Shown piece after piece: positions 17,293-24,975 of a stretch of 64,000 nucleotides of DNA. The notes below the pieces were generated by a model. The model did not search any database. It was given only the letters and a program-made list of their open reading frames with translations, and was not told where the DNA came from. The DNA is from Sphingomonas psychrolutea. Lineage in GTDB: Bacteria > Pseudomonadota > Alphaproteobacteria > Sphingomonadales > Sphingomonadaceae. Each line of letters begins with the position of its first letter. The stretch's first letter is position 1. The position numbers and the translations under genes are program-made. The stretch covers positions 186,001-250,000 of the forward strand of contig NZ_BMDW01000003.1 in NCBI RefSeq assembly GCF_014636175.1, given 5' to 3'.

Positions 17293-17873
17293 CGCGGCGG
17301 CATCTTTCCGGCGAGATAGGGATAGGGATCGACGTCCTCGCCCTGATACCAGTGTTGCTCAGGCGTCGTGCGGGTCAGCCCGAAATGCAAATGGTAATTC
17401 CCCGCCCCGGCATTGCCGGTATCGCCGACGAACCCGAGCAGATCGCCCGGTTTGACGACCTGCCCCTCGTGCAGCCCCGGCGCATATCCCGCCAGATGCG
17501 CATAATAATAGGTCCAGCTCCGATCGGGTGCGCGCACATAAAGTGCCGTTCCGCCCGCCTCACTCGTCCACAGTTTCTCGATTTTGCCAGCCGCCGCCGC
17601 CAGCACCGGCGTATTGGCGGGGGCGATCACATCGGTCCCGTGATGCGCACGCAACCCATTGTCGCGCGGGTCGCCCCAACTGTCGCGGATCGCCCCGCGC
17701 GGCACCCCGGCCACCGGCACCGCGAGCAGGTCGACGGCGGCATCAGCCGGCGCGGCGTTCGGGCGCGCAAAGCCGCCGGGCGCGCCCGGCAACAGCGTCA
17801 GTGCCGCGATCCACAAACCGATCAGGGCGATCAGCGCGACAGCGATCGCGATGCCGACCCGACGCACGATCAC
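17289..17873 (-). CDS. M23-family peptidoglycan endopeptidase, membrane-anchored
   Basis: A 194-residue protein with an N-terminal membrane helix (residues 8-28) and a periplasmic LytM/M23 domain. Zinc and catalytic residues are visible as LRAHHGTDVIAP, YYYAHLAGYAPGLHEGQVVKPGD and NYHLHFGL. It probably cleaves peptidoglycan cross-bridges. The start is GTG, 10 nt after the stop of the L,D-transpeptidase gene, so both form a small cell-wall operon. Confidence 0.9.
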   Translation of the reverse strand: MIVRRVGIAIAVALIALIGLWIAALTLLPGAPGGFARPNAAPADAAVDLLAVPVAGVPRGAIRDSWGDPRDNGLRAHHGTDVIAPANTPVLAAAAGKIEKLWTSEAGGTALYVRAPDRSWTYYYAHLAGYAPGLHEGQVVKPGDLLGFVGDTGNAGAGNYHLHFGLTRTTPEQHWYQGEDVDPYPYLAGKMPPR

Positions 17874-17883
17874 CGCTGCACGC

Positions 17884-18897
17884 TCATGGCTGGAACACCG
17901 CAGGCGTACCCGGCTTGATCATCATCGCAAGCCGCGCCGCGTCCCAATTGGTCAGGCGGATGCAGCCATGGCTCTCAGCACGGCCGATCGTGCTCGGTTC
18001 TGGCGTGCCGTGGATACCGTAATGCGGCTTGGACAGATCGAGCCACACCACCCCGACCGGACCATTCGGCCCGGGCGGCAACAAGGCTGCCTTGGCGCTC
18101 GCCTTGGCATCCCAGAACAACGCCGGATTGTAATGGAAGGGCGGGTTGTACGACGGGCCGAGGATTTTCCACGTGCCGATGGGCAAGGGATCGTGCTTGC
18201 TCCCCATCGTCGCCATGAATTGCGCGACCAATTTCCCGTCCTTGTCGAGCACGCGCAGCACTTCGTCCGATTTGTCGACCACGATTTTCGCGCCGACGGG
18301 CTGCTCGGCGTTGATGTTGAGGCTGGCGAGCGTCGCGCGCCATTTCTCGGGCAGCTTCGGGTCGTAGGTCAGCGATGCCGGGACCGCGTTCGGGAATACG
18401 ACCTTGCTCCCCGCCACCAGCCGCGTCGTCGGGCTGTTGAGTTCGATCAAAACCGCGGGCGTGGTGTGGAACATCTCGCCCAGTTTCTCCATTGCCGAGC
18501 GGTAGCCGAGCGCGGGCAGTTTCGCTTGCACTTGCGGGTCTTTTGGCATCGGATTGACGAATGGGCCGGCCAGCATCTCGGATGTCAGCGCAATCGTCTG
18601 GGTCGGCCGCCATGCGCGATGCGGATAGAGCGCACGCAGCGTCACCGGGTCCATCGCGCCGGTGGTCGGCAGCCCCTGCGCCTCCTGAAAACCCTTGAGC
18701 GCCGCAACCAGCGACTTGCCCGGTCGCCCGTCGAGCACCCCCGGCGAAAAACCGAGATGATCGAGGATCACCTGCACGTGCAGAGTCGAACGATCGAGCG
18801 CGGTGGGCGCAAGCGGCTTTGTTCCCACCGGCGCAGCGCCAACAAGCCCAAGCGATGCTATTGCCAGCCAGGCCGATCGGCTCACGGTTTTTCCCAC
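17884..18897 (-). CDS. L,D-transpeptidase with peptidoglycan-binding domain
   Basis: A 337-residue exported enzyme. Signal peptide at 1-22; a peptidoglycan-binding helical repeat at about 40-90 (ILDHLGFSPGVLDGRPGKS); then a YkuD catalytic domain with HGTPEPSTIGRAESHGCIRLTN, containing the active-site Cys and His. It forms 3-3 cross-links or attaches proteins to peptidoglycan. The start is GTG with a weak ribosome-binding site. Only 25 bp separate it from the divergent DUF882 gene, so the promoters must overlap. Confidence 0.93.
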   Translation of the reverse strand: MGKTVSRSAWLAIASLGLVGAAPVGTKPLAPTALDRSTLHVQVILDHLGFSPGVLDGRPGKSLVAALKGFQEAQGLPTTGAMDPVTLRALYPHRAWRPTQTIALTSEMLAGPFVNPMPKDPQVQAKLPALGYRSAMEKLGEMFHTTPAVLIELNSPTTRLVAGSKVVFPNAVPASLTYDPKLPEKWRATLASLNINAEQPVGAKIVVDKSDEVLRVLDKDGKLVAQFMATMGSKHDPLPIGTWKILGPSYNPPFHYNPALFWDAKASAKAALLPPGPNGPVGVVWLDLSKPHYGIHGTPEPSTIGRAESHGCIRLTNWDAARLAMMIKPGTPAVFQP

Positions 18898-18922
18898 GAC
18901 TTCAATCCCCTACATTGCTTCC

Positions 18923-19519
18923 ATGCAGACAACGACAGACGACGCGCTTGGGTCCGCCGCGCAAACCGACAGCATTAAACTCTCCCGCCGCGCGCTGGTC
19001 GGTTGCGCGATCGCGGGCGGCACTGCGCTTGCTTTTCCGATCCCGGCGATGGCGGTCGGCACCGAATGGCGTCTCGCGATCCGCAACGTCCACAATAATG
19101 AGACCGTCGATGCGGTCTTCGCGCGCAGCGGGGCGTTCGTTCCCGAAGGTTTGGCCGAACTCAATCACGGCCTGCGCGACTGGCGCACCGGTCAGGCGAC
19201 CGTAATGGACCGCAAGCTGCTCGCTTTGCTGGTGCGGCTGCGCGAAAAGCTCGAACTGACAGGCGGCGCGAAGATCGGCCTGATCTCCGGCTATCGCTCA
19301 CCCGCGACCAACGCCGCGCTGCGGTCGGCCGGCGGCGCGCATAGCGGCGTCGCGAGCCAGAGCCAACATATGCTCGGCAAAGCGACCGACATCATGGTGC
19401 CCGGCGTATCGCTCGACCGGCTCCACGGTGCCGCGCTCGCGCTCTGTGGTGGCGGCGTCGGTTTTTACCCGCGCGATGGCTTCGTCCATGTCGATACGGG
19501 GCGCGTCCGCCACTGGTGA
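18923..19519 (+). CDS. DUF882/YcbK-like periplasmic peptidase, Tat signal
   Basis: A 198-residue protein of the DUF882 (M15-like, YcbK) family. SRRALVGCAIAGG near residues 20-32 is a twin-arginine signal, with cleavage after AMA. The catalytic domain shows LISGYRSPATNA, SQHMLGKATDI (His and Asp ligands) and GFVHVDTGRVRHW (final His). It is probably a zinc carboxypeptidase-like enzyme acting on peptidoglycan peptides. Divergently paired with the L,D-transpeptidase gene, supporting a cell-wall role. Confidence 0.92.
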   Translation: MQTTTDDALGSAAQTDSIKLSRRALVGCAIAGGTALAFPIPAMAVGTEWRLAIRNVHNNETVDAVFARSGAFVPEGLAELNHGLRDWRTGQATVMDRKLLALLVRLREKLELTGGAKIGLISGYRSPATNAALRSAGGAHSGVASQSQHMLGKATDIMVPGVSLDRLHGAALALCGGGVGFYPRDGFVHVDTGRVRHW

Positions 19520-19544
19520 CCGCCTGTCCGATCAGGTCCAACGC

Positions 19545-19582
19545 AAAAAGGGCGCCGGAACCGAGGTTCCGACGCCCGTTTT
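19545..19582. terminator. Bidirectional terminator between DUF882 gene and rplS
   Basis: A 12-bp GC-rich stem with one mismatch (GGGCGCCGGAAC pairing with GTTCCGACGCCC, 19550-19577, loop CGAG) is flanked by AAAAA on the left and TTTT on the right. It can therefore end both the minus-strand rplS transcript (T-run) and the plus-strand DUF882 transcript. Confidence 0.85.
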
Positions 19583-19600
19583 CACTGCGATGAGAACCGT

Positions 19601-19993
19601 TTACTCGGCGGCAGCAGTGCCCTTGGCCGGACGCGTGTCGCGGCGCTCGGCGATCCGTGCCGACTTGCCGGTGCGGCCACGCAGATAATAGAGCTTGGCA
19701 CGACGCACGGCACCCTTGCGCATGACTTCGATGCTGTCGATGTTGGGCGAATACAGCGGGAACACGCGCTCGACGCCTTCGCCGAACGAAATCTTCCGCA
19801 CGGTGAAGTTGGAGCCCATGCCCTTGTTCGAGCGTGCAATGCACACGCCTTCGTAATTCTGTACGCGGGTGCGCTCGCCTTCGACGACCTTCACGCCGAC
19901 CTTCAGCGTATCGCCGGGGCGGAATTCGGGGATCTTCTTGGTTTCGAGAAACTTGGCGATGTTCTCGGCTTCGATCGTCTGGATGAGATTCAT
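19601..19993 (-). CDS. rplS: 50S ribosomal protein L19
   Basis: A 130-residue L19 at the 30S-50S interface. Typical segments: [56 protein letters not shown] and [16 protein letters not shown]. The start ATG lies 1 nt after the trmD stop, so translation is coupled. AAGGA is about 8 nt upstream. It is the last gene of the ribosomal operon and is followed by a strong terminator. The C-terminal extension (KGTAAAE) is short. Confidence 0.98.
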   Translation of the reverse strand: MNLIQTIEAENIAKFLETKKIPEFRPGDTLKVGVKVVEGERTRVQNYEGVCIARSNKGMGSNFTVRKISFGEGVERVFPLYSPNIDSIEVMRKGAVRRAKLYYLRGRTGKSARIAERRDTRPAKGTAAAE

Positions 19994-19994
19994 C

Positions 19995-20726
19995 TCATGC
20001 GTCCTTCTTGTCTCGTCGCGCGCCAGAGGGCGACTGGACCCGAGCACCCTCATGGCGCTCCCACAGGTCCGGCCGCCTTAGCCGTGTTTCGGTCTCGGCC
20101 ATCGACTTTCGCCATGCCGAAATCCTCGCATGATCCCCCGATCGCAACACTTCGGGGATCGTGCGCCCTTCCCATTCAAATGGTCGGGTATAATGCGGAT
20201 ATTCGAGAAGCCCCGTTTCGAAGCTCTCGTCCACGCCGCTAGAAGCCGCGCCCATTACGCCGGGAAGCAAGCGAATGCAAGCGTCGAGCAGCACCAGCGC
20301 CCCCATCTCCCCGCCCGACAGGATATAGTCGCCGATCGATACCTCTTCGATCTCGCGCGCCGCAAAGATGCGTTCGTCGAAGCCCTCGAAGCGCCCGCAC
20401 AGAATGGTGACGCCCGGGCCGTCAGCGAGCGCCCGCACCCGCGCCTGAGTCAGCGGAGCACCGCGCGGCGTCATCGCCAGAATCGGGCGGTCAGCCGGTA
20501 CGCTGTCGATCGCGGCGGCGAGGATGTCGGCGCGCAGCACCATCCCCGCCCCGCCGCCAGCGGGGGTGCCATCGACAGTGCTATGCTTGTCGGTCGCAAA
20601 GTCGCGGATGTTGCGCGCGTCGAGGCTCCATCGCCCCTCGACAAGCGCGCGGCCAGCGAGCGACAGGCCAAGCGGTCCGGGAAACATGTCGGGATAAAGC
20701 GTCAGGATGGTGGCAGCGAAGGTCAC
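19995..20726 (-). CDS. trmD: tRNA (guanine-N1)-methyltransferase
   Basis: A 243-residue SPOUT enzyme that makes m1G37 in tRNA and prevents +1 frameshifting; usually essential. The knot motifs are visible: [23 protein letters not shown] and [20 protein letters not shown]. The start is a GTG that overlaps the stop of the vapC-like gene in GTGA, so translation of trmD appears coupled to a toxin gene rather than to rimM, which is about 3 kb away. It lacks any other obvious ribosome-binding site. rplS follows 1 nt later. Confidence 0.97.
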   Translation of the reverse strand: MTFAATILTLYPDMFPGPLGLSLAGRALVEGRWSLDARNIRDFATDKHSTVDGTPAGGGAGMVLRADILAAAIDSVPADRPILAMTPRGAPLTQARVRALADGPGVTILCGRFEGFDERIFAAREIEEVSIGDYILSGGEMGALVLLDACIRLLPGVMGAASSGVDESFETGLLEYPHYTRPFEWEGRTIPEVLRSGDHARISAWRKSMAETETRLRRPDLWERHEGARVQSPSGARRDKKDA

Positions 20727-21100
20727 TTGGTCCAATTCTCGACCTTTAGGCCGGGCACGTCGGCGAAATCCGTCTCATTGTTGGTCACGATCGCCGCGCC
20801 AAGGCTCAGCGCATGTGCCGCGAGCAAGCGATCGAAACGAGCGCGCTTGAACGGAAGCTGTGCGTAGGCCCGCGCGGCCGCTTCATCAAAGGGAAGAATC
20901 GGAACGACGCGGACGAACGCATCGAGCACGGCCGGGCTTGGCGGCTTGCCGACATAGGTCCCGACGGCGATCTCCGCGAAGCTGATCGCGGAGATCGCCA
21001 CGTCGTCGGGATAACAAGCCGCCAGCCTGTCATTAAGCGTCGAATGCCGTTCGGCCAGTGCGTAGATCGCCATGTCGGCATCGATCAGAAACTGCGTCAC
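20723..21100 (-). CDS. PIN-domain toxin, VapC type
   Basis: A 125-residue PIN-domain RNase. Acidic metal-binding residues are visible as [11 protein letters not shown] (Asp7), ISFAEIAVG (Glu), [10 protein letters not shown] and [12 protein letters not shown]. VapC toxins cut tRNA or rRNA. The start is GTG and overlaps the upstream antitoxin stop by GTGA; its own stop overlaps the trmD start by GTGA. The three genes thus form one translational chain. Active-site residues seem intact, so it is probably functional. Confidence 0.88.
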   Translation of the reverse strand: MTQFLIDADMAIYALAERHSTLNDRLAACYPDDVAISAISFAEIAVGTYVGKPPSPAVLDAFVRVVPILPFDEAAARAYAQLPFKRARFDRLLAAHALSLGAAIVTNNETDFADVPGLKVENWTK

Positions 21101-21372
21101 GTATCGCGTGCCGCCAGACGTTTCGCGATCGTGCTAGGCCGCTCGTCGAAATCGCCATGCGGGATCAGCTTAGCGCCAGGTGCCTTCCCCGCGAAGCCGC
21201 TGATGTCGATCGTCCGCCTTGGCGCATCGACCGGCTCGATCCGAAAAGACATGGGAGCCTCCTTCACCATCCGCACTTCGGTGCCCTCCGGAATGCCCAT
21301 GCCCTTGGGCAGCCGCAAGGCAACCGAATTGCCCGACTTAAAGGTCGTGCCGTGATACGCTTCGTCGTCCAT
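21097..21372 (-). CDS. VapB-type antitoxin with AbrB-like domain
   Basis: A 91-residue protein. Residues 8-35 form an AbrB/SpoVT swapped-hairpin DNA-binding domain (TTFKSGNSVALRLPKGMGIPEGTEV); the C-terminal part would wrap the toxin. It should repress its own promoter and neutralise the PIN toxin. The start is set by GGAGG 6 nt before the ATG. AT-rich palindromic sequence lies just upstream. Confidence 0.88.
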   Translation of the reverse strand: MDDEAYHGTTFKSGNSVALRLPKGMGIPEGTEVRMVKEAPMSFRIEPVDAPRRTIDISGFAGKAPGAKLIPHGDFDERPSTIAKRLAARDT

Positions 21373-21382
21373 TTCAGCCTCC

Positions 21383-21404
21383 GTATACACGCAATGTATA
21401 TACA
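21383..21404 (-). promoter_or_regulatory. AT-rich palindromic promoter/operator of vapBC
   Basis: GTATAC (21383-21388) and the perfect palindrome TGTATATACA (21395-21404) lie 11-32 nt upstream of the antitoxin start. They sit where a -10 element and an antitoxin operator would be expected. Binding by the AbrB-like antitoxin is inference. Confidence 0.5.
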
Positions 21405-21454
21405 TTCCGCCCCCACGTCAAGGAACAACCCTTCCCATCACGCGTATCGCAGCG

Positions 21455-22360
21455 ATGGACGATTGCATCATCATCGGTGCCGGCCCCGCCGGCCTTACTG
21501 CGGCGATCTATCTGGCGCGCTTTCACCTTTCGATCCGGCTGTTCGATTGCGGCAGCAGCCGCGCCGCGCTGATCGCGCGGACACATAACCATGCCGGCTA
21601 TCCCGGTGGGATCAAGGGCATCGATCTGCTCGCGCTGATGCAGAAACAGGCCGAGGAATTTCATGCTGTGCGCGAGCAGGTCAAGGTCGCTGCGATCGAC
21701 ATCGACGGCGAAGGCTTTGTCGTCCGCGCCAACGGCAAGGCTTTCCCGACTCGCACGGTCTTGCTCGCCACCGGCGTCGTCAACACCCGTCCGGACATGC
21801 CGCGCGACGAACACGATGCCGCGCTCGCGCGCGGGTTGATCCGCTATTGCCCGATCTGCGACGGTTATGAGGTGACCGACAAGCGCGTCGGGGTAATCGG
21901 CACGGGCGATCACGGTATGCGCGAGGCGCTGTTCCTGCGCGGCTTCACCAAGGACGTCACGCTGATCGCCCCCGGTGCCGCGCACGATCTCGACGAAGCC
22001 TGTCACGCCAAGCTGGACGACGCCGGGATTGCGCATGTCGATGGCCCGTGTGCGGCGATCGCGATCGACGGCGATCAGATGAAGATCGACACCGCCGCGG
22101 GCACGCTACGGTTCGACAGCATCTATCCGGCGCTCGGCTCGGTCATTCGCTCGGAACTCGCGGTTGCAGCAGGCGCGCGTGCAACTTCCGAGGGCTGCCT
22201 CGAAGTCGACGATCATCAACGCACCAGCGTCCGCGGCCTGTTTGCGGCCGGGGATGTGGTGAAGGGGCTCGACCAGATCAGCCACGCGATGGGCGAAGCC
22301 GGGGTCGCCGCGACCGCGATCCGCAATTTGCTCGCTGAACGCGCACCGCTGCGGCGTTAG
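21455..22360 (+). CDS. Thioredoxin-reductase-like FAD/NAD(P) disulfide oxidoreductase
   Basis: A 301-residue flavoprotein of the thioredoxin-reductase fold. FAD loop IIGAGPAGLTAAIYLARF at the N-terminus; a redox pair in CPICDGYE at about 133-136; NADP loop GVIGTGDHGMREALF; C-terminal FAD motif GLFAAGDVVKGLDQI. It differs from canonical TrxB (atypical ATGV and pyridine-loop sequence), so the partner could be a ferredoxin or small thiol protein. It is divergent from vapB and sits inside the interrupted rimM-trmD region. Confidence 0.85.
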   Translation: MDDCIIIGAGPAGLTAAIYLARFHLSIRLFDCGSSRAALIARTHNHAGYPGGIKGIDLLALMQKQAEEFHAVREQVKVAAIDIDGEGFVVRANGKAFPTRTVLLATGVVNTRPDMPRDEHDAALARGLIRYCPICDGYEVTDKRVGVIGTGDHGMREALFLRGFTKDVTLIAPGAAHDLDEACHAKLDDAGIAHVDGPCAAIAIDGDQMKIDTAAGTLRFDSIYPALGSVIRSELAVAAGARATSEGCLEVDDHQRTSVRGLFAAGDVVKGLDQISHAMGEAGVAATAIRNLLAERAPLRR

Positions 22361-23196
22361 GAGCTGCAACCGCCGCAACCACCCCCACCGCCACCGTCGC
22401 CGCCGCTACAACCGCAGCTGCTGCCGCTATCGCCGCTGACCGACCCATCGCCGCCACTCGCAGCGCGTAGCCTGTGGTAATCACCCCAGGCCGATCCGCT
22501 CAGCACCGTCGTCCCGAACAAGGCCACCGCAAGACCAGTCTCGGTGGCAACCGGCGCGCGGCGCAGGCGCTCCGATCCCGAGCGCGCGGTCTCGAGCGCC
22601 GCCAGCCCACTCCGCGTGCGTCGATCGACCACGACAAAGCGGATGAGCGCAAAAAGAGCGGTTAACACCAGCAAGACGGTTAGGAACCCCACCGGGCGGC
22701 CACGCATCACCCCGATGTCCCATTTGATCGCGCCGAACGCCAGCAGCAGCAGGTAAGGCAAAGTCTGGAACAGGCGGAGTTCCCACGCGATGAGGTCTTC
22801 GAGCAGCAAACCGGCGCGGCGCAGCGCGTCCTCCGTGGCGGGTGCCGTGCTGGTGGCGGCGCGCTGCAGGTTCGCGAGCGTGACCGGCGACGACAGCCGC
22901 AAGATCGCGCGTTCCGCCGCAGTCTGGCCTTGTACTCCGGGCACGATCCGGAAATTTCCTTTATCCTCCAAAACCAGCGCTCCCGCCGCCAGCAACCGCG
23001 CAACCGCCGCATCGGTCAGTCGCGTCGCCCTGCCCGCCAGATAGGCCAATTGATCGACATCGTTCGTGCGTCCAGGCCCACCCTCGGGCCGCAGCCGGCG
23101 CGGGATCGCCATCCCCGCGACCACCGCCGCGAGCAAAAGTACGCCATACAGCGCGAGAAACGCGCCACCGGTCAGGTCGAAAGGTCCGAGTCCCAT
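22357..23196 (-). CDS. TIGR04222-type membrane protein with Gly/Cys-rich C-terminus
   Basis: A 279-residue protein. Membrane helices at about 10-30, 145-160 and 168-188 surround a cytoplasmic winged-helix-like domain (DQLAYLAGRATRLTDAAVARLLAAGAL). The end is a low-complexity Gly/Ser/Cys tract, including SCGCSGGDGGGGGGCGGCSS. This layout fits the TIGR04222 family of uncharacterised membrane proteins. GGAGGT lies just upstream of the ATG. The next gene upstream is 2 nt away, so they are coupled. Its 3' end overlaps the convergent reductase gene by 4 bp. Confidence 0.8.
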   Translation of the reverse strand: MGLGPFDLTGGAFLALYGVLLLAAVVAGMAIPRRLRPEGGPGRTNDVDQLAYLAGRATRLTDAAVARLLAAGALVLEDKGNFRIVPGVQGQTAAERAILRLSSPVTLANLQRAATSTAPATEDALRRAGLLLEDLIAWELRLFQTLPYLLLLAFGAIKWDIGVMRGRPVGFLTVLLVLTALFALIRFVVVDRRTRSGLAALETARSGSERLRRAPVATETGLAVALFGTTVLSGSAWGDYHRLRAASGGDGSVSGDSGSSCGCSGGDGGGGGGCGGCSS

Positions 23197-23198
23197 GC

Positions 23199-23774
23199 TC
23201 ACCTCCACCACCACAGCAGGACCGCGCCGAGGACCATCCCTGTCGCGACCAGCCAAAAAATTCGTAGCGCGCCACGGGTGATCAGCACCCCGTCGCGCGG
23301 ATGCACCCGGCGTGCGCGCGGATCGTCGATCAGGCGACGCTGCGCATCGGGCCACAGATCGGCCGGAGCCAGGCCGAACACGGCCTCATAACTCCGCAGC
23401 GTCTGCGCATACTGCTCGAAGAAACGCCCCTGCTCGGCGCTACCGCCCGCGGTCGGGCCATGATGCAGCGCGCGCCCAAGCACATCGGGGCAGAACCGCT
23501 CCCAATAATCGCGCGTGTACGTCAGATGCAGGTGCCACGCCTGGTCGACCGCATCCGGTGGCGTGACCGGGTGCGGTGCCGTCACTGCGAGGAAGCAAAA
23601 GCGGCGATACTCCTCGATTACGCGCTCGGCATGAGCCGCGCTCCAGCCATTTTCGCGCGCCAGCCGCGCCGCAAAAGAGAGCGCCGCGCCGTCGGGACCG
23701 ATGCTGTAATGGGAGAGCGCGCGCCACACCGGGTGGTCGAGCGAGACAACAAAAGGATCGGGCGATCCGCGCAT
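23199..23774 (-). CDS. Glycine-rich-domain-protein-like (GRDP-like) membrane protein
   Basis: A 191-residue protein with WRALSHYSIGPDGAALSFAARLARENGW, EEYRRFCFLAV and PPDAVDQAWHLHLTYTRDYWERFC, the block typical of GRDP-like domains. A C-terminal membrane helix (about 170-190) ends in WWWR. Function unknown. It pairs with the TIGR04222 gene 2 nt downstream, a recurring association. GGGAG lies 7 nt before the ATG, which is chosen over an in-frame upstream alternative. Confidence 0.75.
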   Translation of the reverse strand: MRGSPDPFVVSLDHPVWRALSHYSIGPDGAALSFAARLARENGWSAAHAERVIEEYRRFCFLAVTAPHPVTPPDAVDQAWHLHLTYTRDYWERFCPDVLGRALHHGPTAGGSAEQGRFFEQYAQTLRSYEAVFGLAPADLWPDAQRRLIDDPRARRVHPRDGVLITRGALRIFWLVATGMVLGAVLLWWWR

Positions 23775-23777
23775 CTG

Positions 23778-23802
23778 AACTCCCACTAAAATAATGGGAG
23801 TT
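23778..23802. promoter_or_regulatory. Inverted repeat upstream of the GRDP-like gene
   Basis: AACTCCCA and TGGGAGTT (8-bp perfect arms, 9-nt AT-rich spacer CTAAAATAA) lie immediately before the GRDP-like gene and 19 bp after the rimM stop. One arm includes the GGGAG ribosome-binding site of that gene, so a hairpin could mask it, or the site may be an operator. There is no T-run, so it is not a classic terminator. Confidence 0.45.
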
Positions 23803-23820
23803 ATTTGTCAAGCCGTCGCG

Positions 23821-24312
23821 CTACTCGATCCAGGCGGCATCGAGCACGAGCCGTACGTCATTCCACTCCGGCACAGCCTCGACCCGCATCGGCACCATGA
23901 AGCGCTTGCCGGGTTTCCCCTCCGCCCTGTCGCGCTCGATCTCGAGCACGTCGCCCGCGCCGAAATCATCGATCGCGACGACCCGGCCGATCGCTTCGCC
24001 CGCGCTCGACACGACCGCGAGCCCGAGCAGATCGGCGTGATAATATTCGCCCTCGGCGAGCGGCGGGAGCGCCGCGCGCGGCACGGTCAATTCAGTGCCG
24101 CGCAGCGCCTCGGCGGCGTTGCGATCGGTCACTTCAGCGATCCGCGCGATCATGCCGTTGCTGCCATGGCGCACCGATTTCAACGACAACGTGCCGTTAT
24201 TGAAGGTCTTGTAGAGCCCAAGGTCATCGGTGAAGACCTTGAGGCGAACCTCCCCCGTCACGCCGTGCGCGCCGATGATGACGGCAAGCGTGACGGAGGA
24301 ATTCTGTGGCAT
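23821..24312 (-). CDS. rimM: Ribosome maturation factor RimM
   Basis: A 163-residue 30S assembly factor that binds S19. VIIGAHGVTGEVRLKVFTDD opens the protein; the PRC-barrel part has EGEYYHADLLGLAVV, IGRVVAIDDFGAGDVLEIER and FMVPMRVEAVPEWNDVRLVLD. The start ATG shares one base with the rpsP stop (TGATG), so the two are coupled. The usual next gene, trmD, is not adjacent here. Confidence 0.97.
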   Translation of the reverse strand: MPQNSSVTLAVIIGAHGVTGEVRLKVFTDDLGLYKTFNNGTLSLKSVRHGSNGMIARIAEVTDRNAAEALRGTELTVPRAALPPLAEGEYYHADLLGLAVVSSAGEAIGRVVAIDDFGAGDVLEIERDRAEGKPGKRFMVPMRVEAVPEWNDVRLVLDAAWIE

Positions 24313-24938
24313 CAGCCGTTTGCCGGCGTTTCTTCCGACGTCGCTTCGGCGACGGCTTCGGCTTCCGGGGTCGGTGCTTCGGTTGCGGCTTCTACTTCGG
24401 CAGCGACGACGACCTCGGCCTCTTCATTGCTCTCAGCAGCAGGTGCTTCTTCGGCGACCGGCTCGGGCGCGGCAGCAGCGGCTTCAGCGGCAGCAGCCGC
24501 CTCGGCAGCGGCAGTTGCCTTGGCTTCTTCCGCGGCGGCAGCAGCAGCAACCTTGGCTTCTTCTGCGGCAGCAGCGGCTGCGATCTTGGCTTCTTCGGCG
24601 TCATCCAGCTTCTTCTGGCGCTCTTCGACGCGCTCAGTCGCCTTCTCGCCGGGCTTGCCCTTGTTCGGGTTGCTGCGGGCCGCACGCTCGCGCACGCCAG
24701 CGACGTCGAGGAAGCGCGCGACGCGGTCGGTCGGCTGGGCGCCGACGCCGAGCCAATAGGTCGCACGCTCGCTGTCGAGCACGACGCGCTTGGCATCATC
24801 CTTGGCAAGCAAAGGGTTGTAGGTGCCGATTTTCTCGATGAACTTGCCGTCACGTGCGCTGCGCGCATCCGCAACGACGATGCGGTAATACGGACGCTTC
24901 TTGGAACCACCGCGCGAGAGGCGAATGCTGACTGCCAT
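24312..24938 (-). CDS. rpsP: 30S ribosomal protein S16 with long Ala/Glu-rich tail
   Basis: A 208-residue protein. Residues 1-85 are the S16 core ([50 protein letters not shown]). Residues 95-208 are a low-complexity tail built of [15 protein letters not shown] helical repeats and Glu/Ala/Pro stretches. E. coli S16 is only 82 residues. Tails on S16 occur in alphaproteobacteria, but this one exceeds the core in length. AGGAAG precedes the ATG. ffh lies 37 nt upstream, and rimM overlaps by 1 nt. Confidence 0.97.
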   Translation of the reverse strand: MAVSIRLSRGGSKKRPYYRIVVADARSARDGKFIEKIGTYNPLLAKDDAKRVVLDSERATYWLGVGAQPTDRVARFLDVAGVRERAARSNPNKGKPGEKATERVEERQKKLDDAEEAKIAAAAAAEEAKVAAAAAAEEAKATAAAEAAAAAEAAAAAPEPVAEEAPAAESNEEAEVVVAAEVEAATEAPTPEAEAVAEATSEETPANG

Positions 24939-24975
24939 TTTTACTTCCTTGTTTTGATACGTTGATTTGGTTGAG

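Noticed and set aside
23778..23802. Inverted repeat as a rimM terminator
   Set aside because: There is no T-run after the stem in the rimM direction, so I list it as a possible regulatory site only.
24312..24600. Frameshift as the origin of the long S16 tail
   Set aside because: The tail stays in frame to a TGATG overlap with rimM, the normal junction, and has a regular Ala/Glu pattern.
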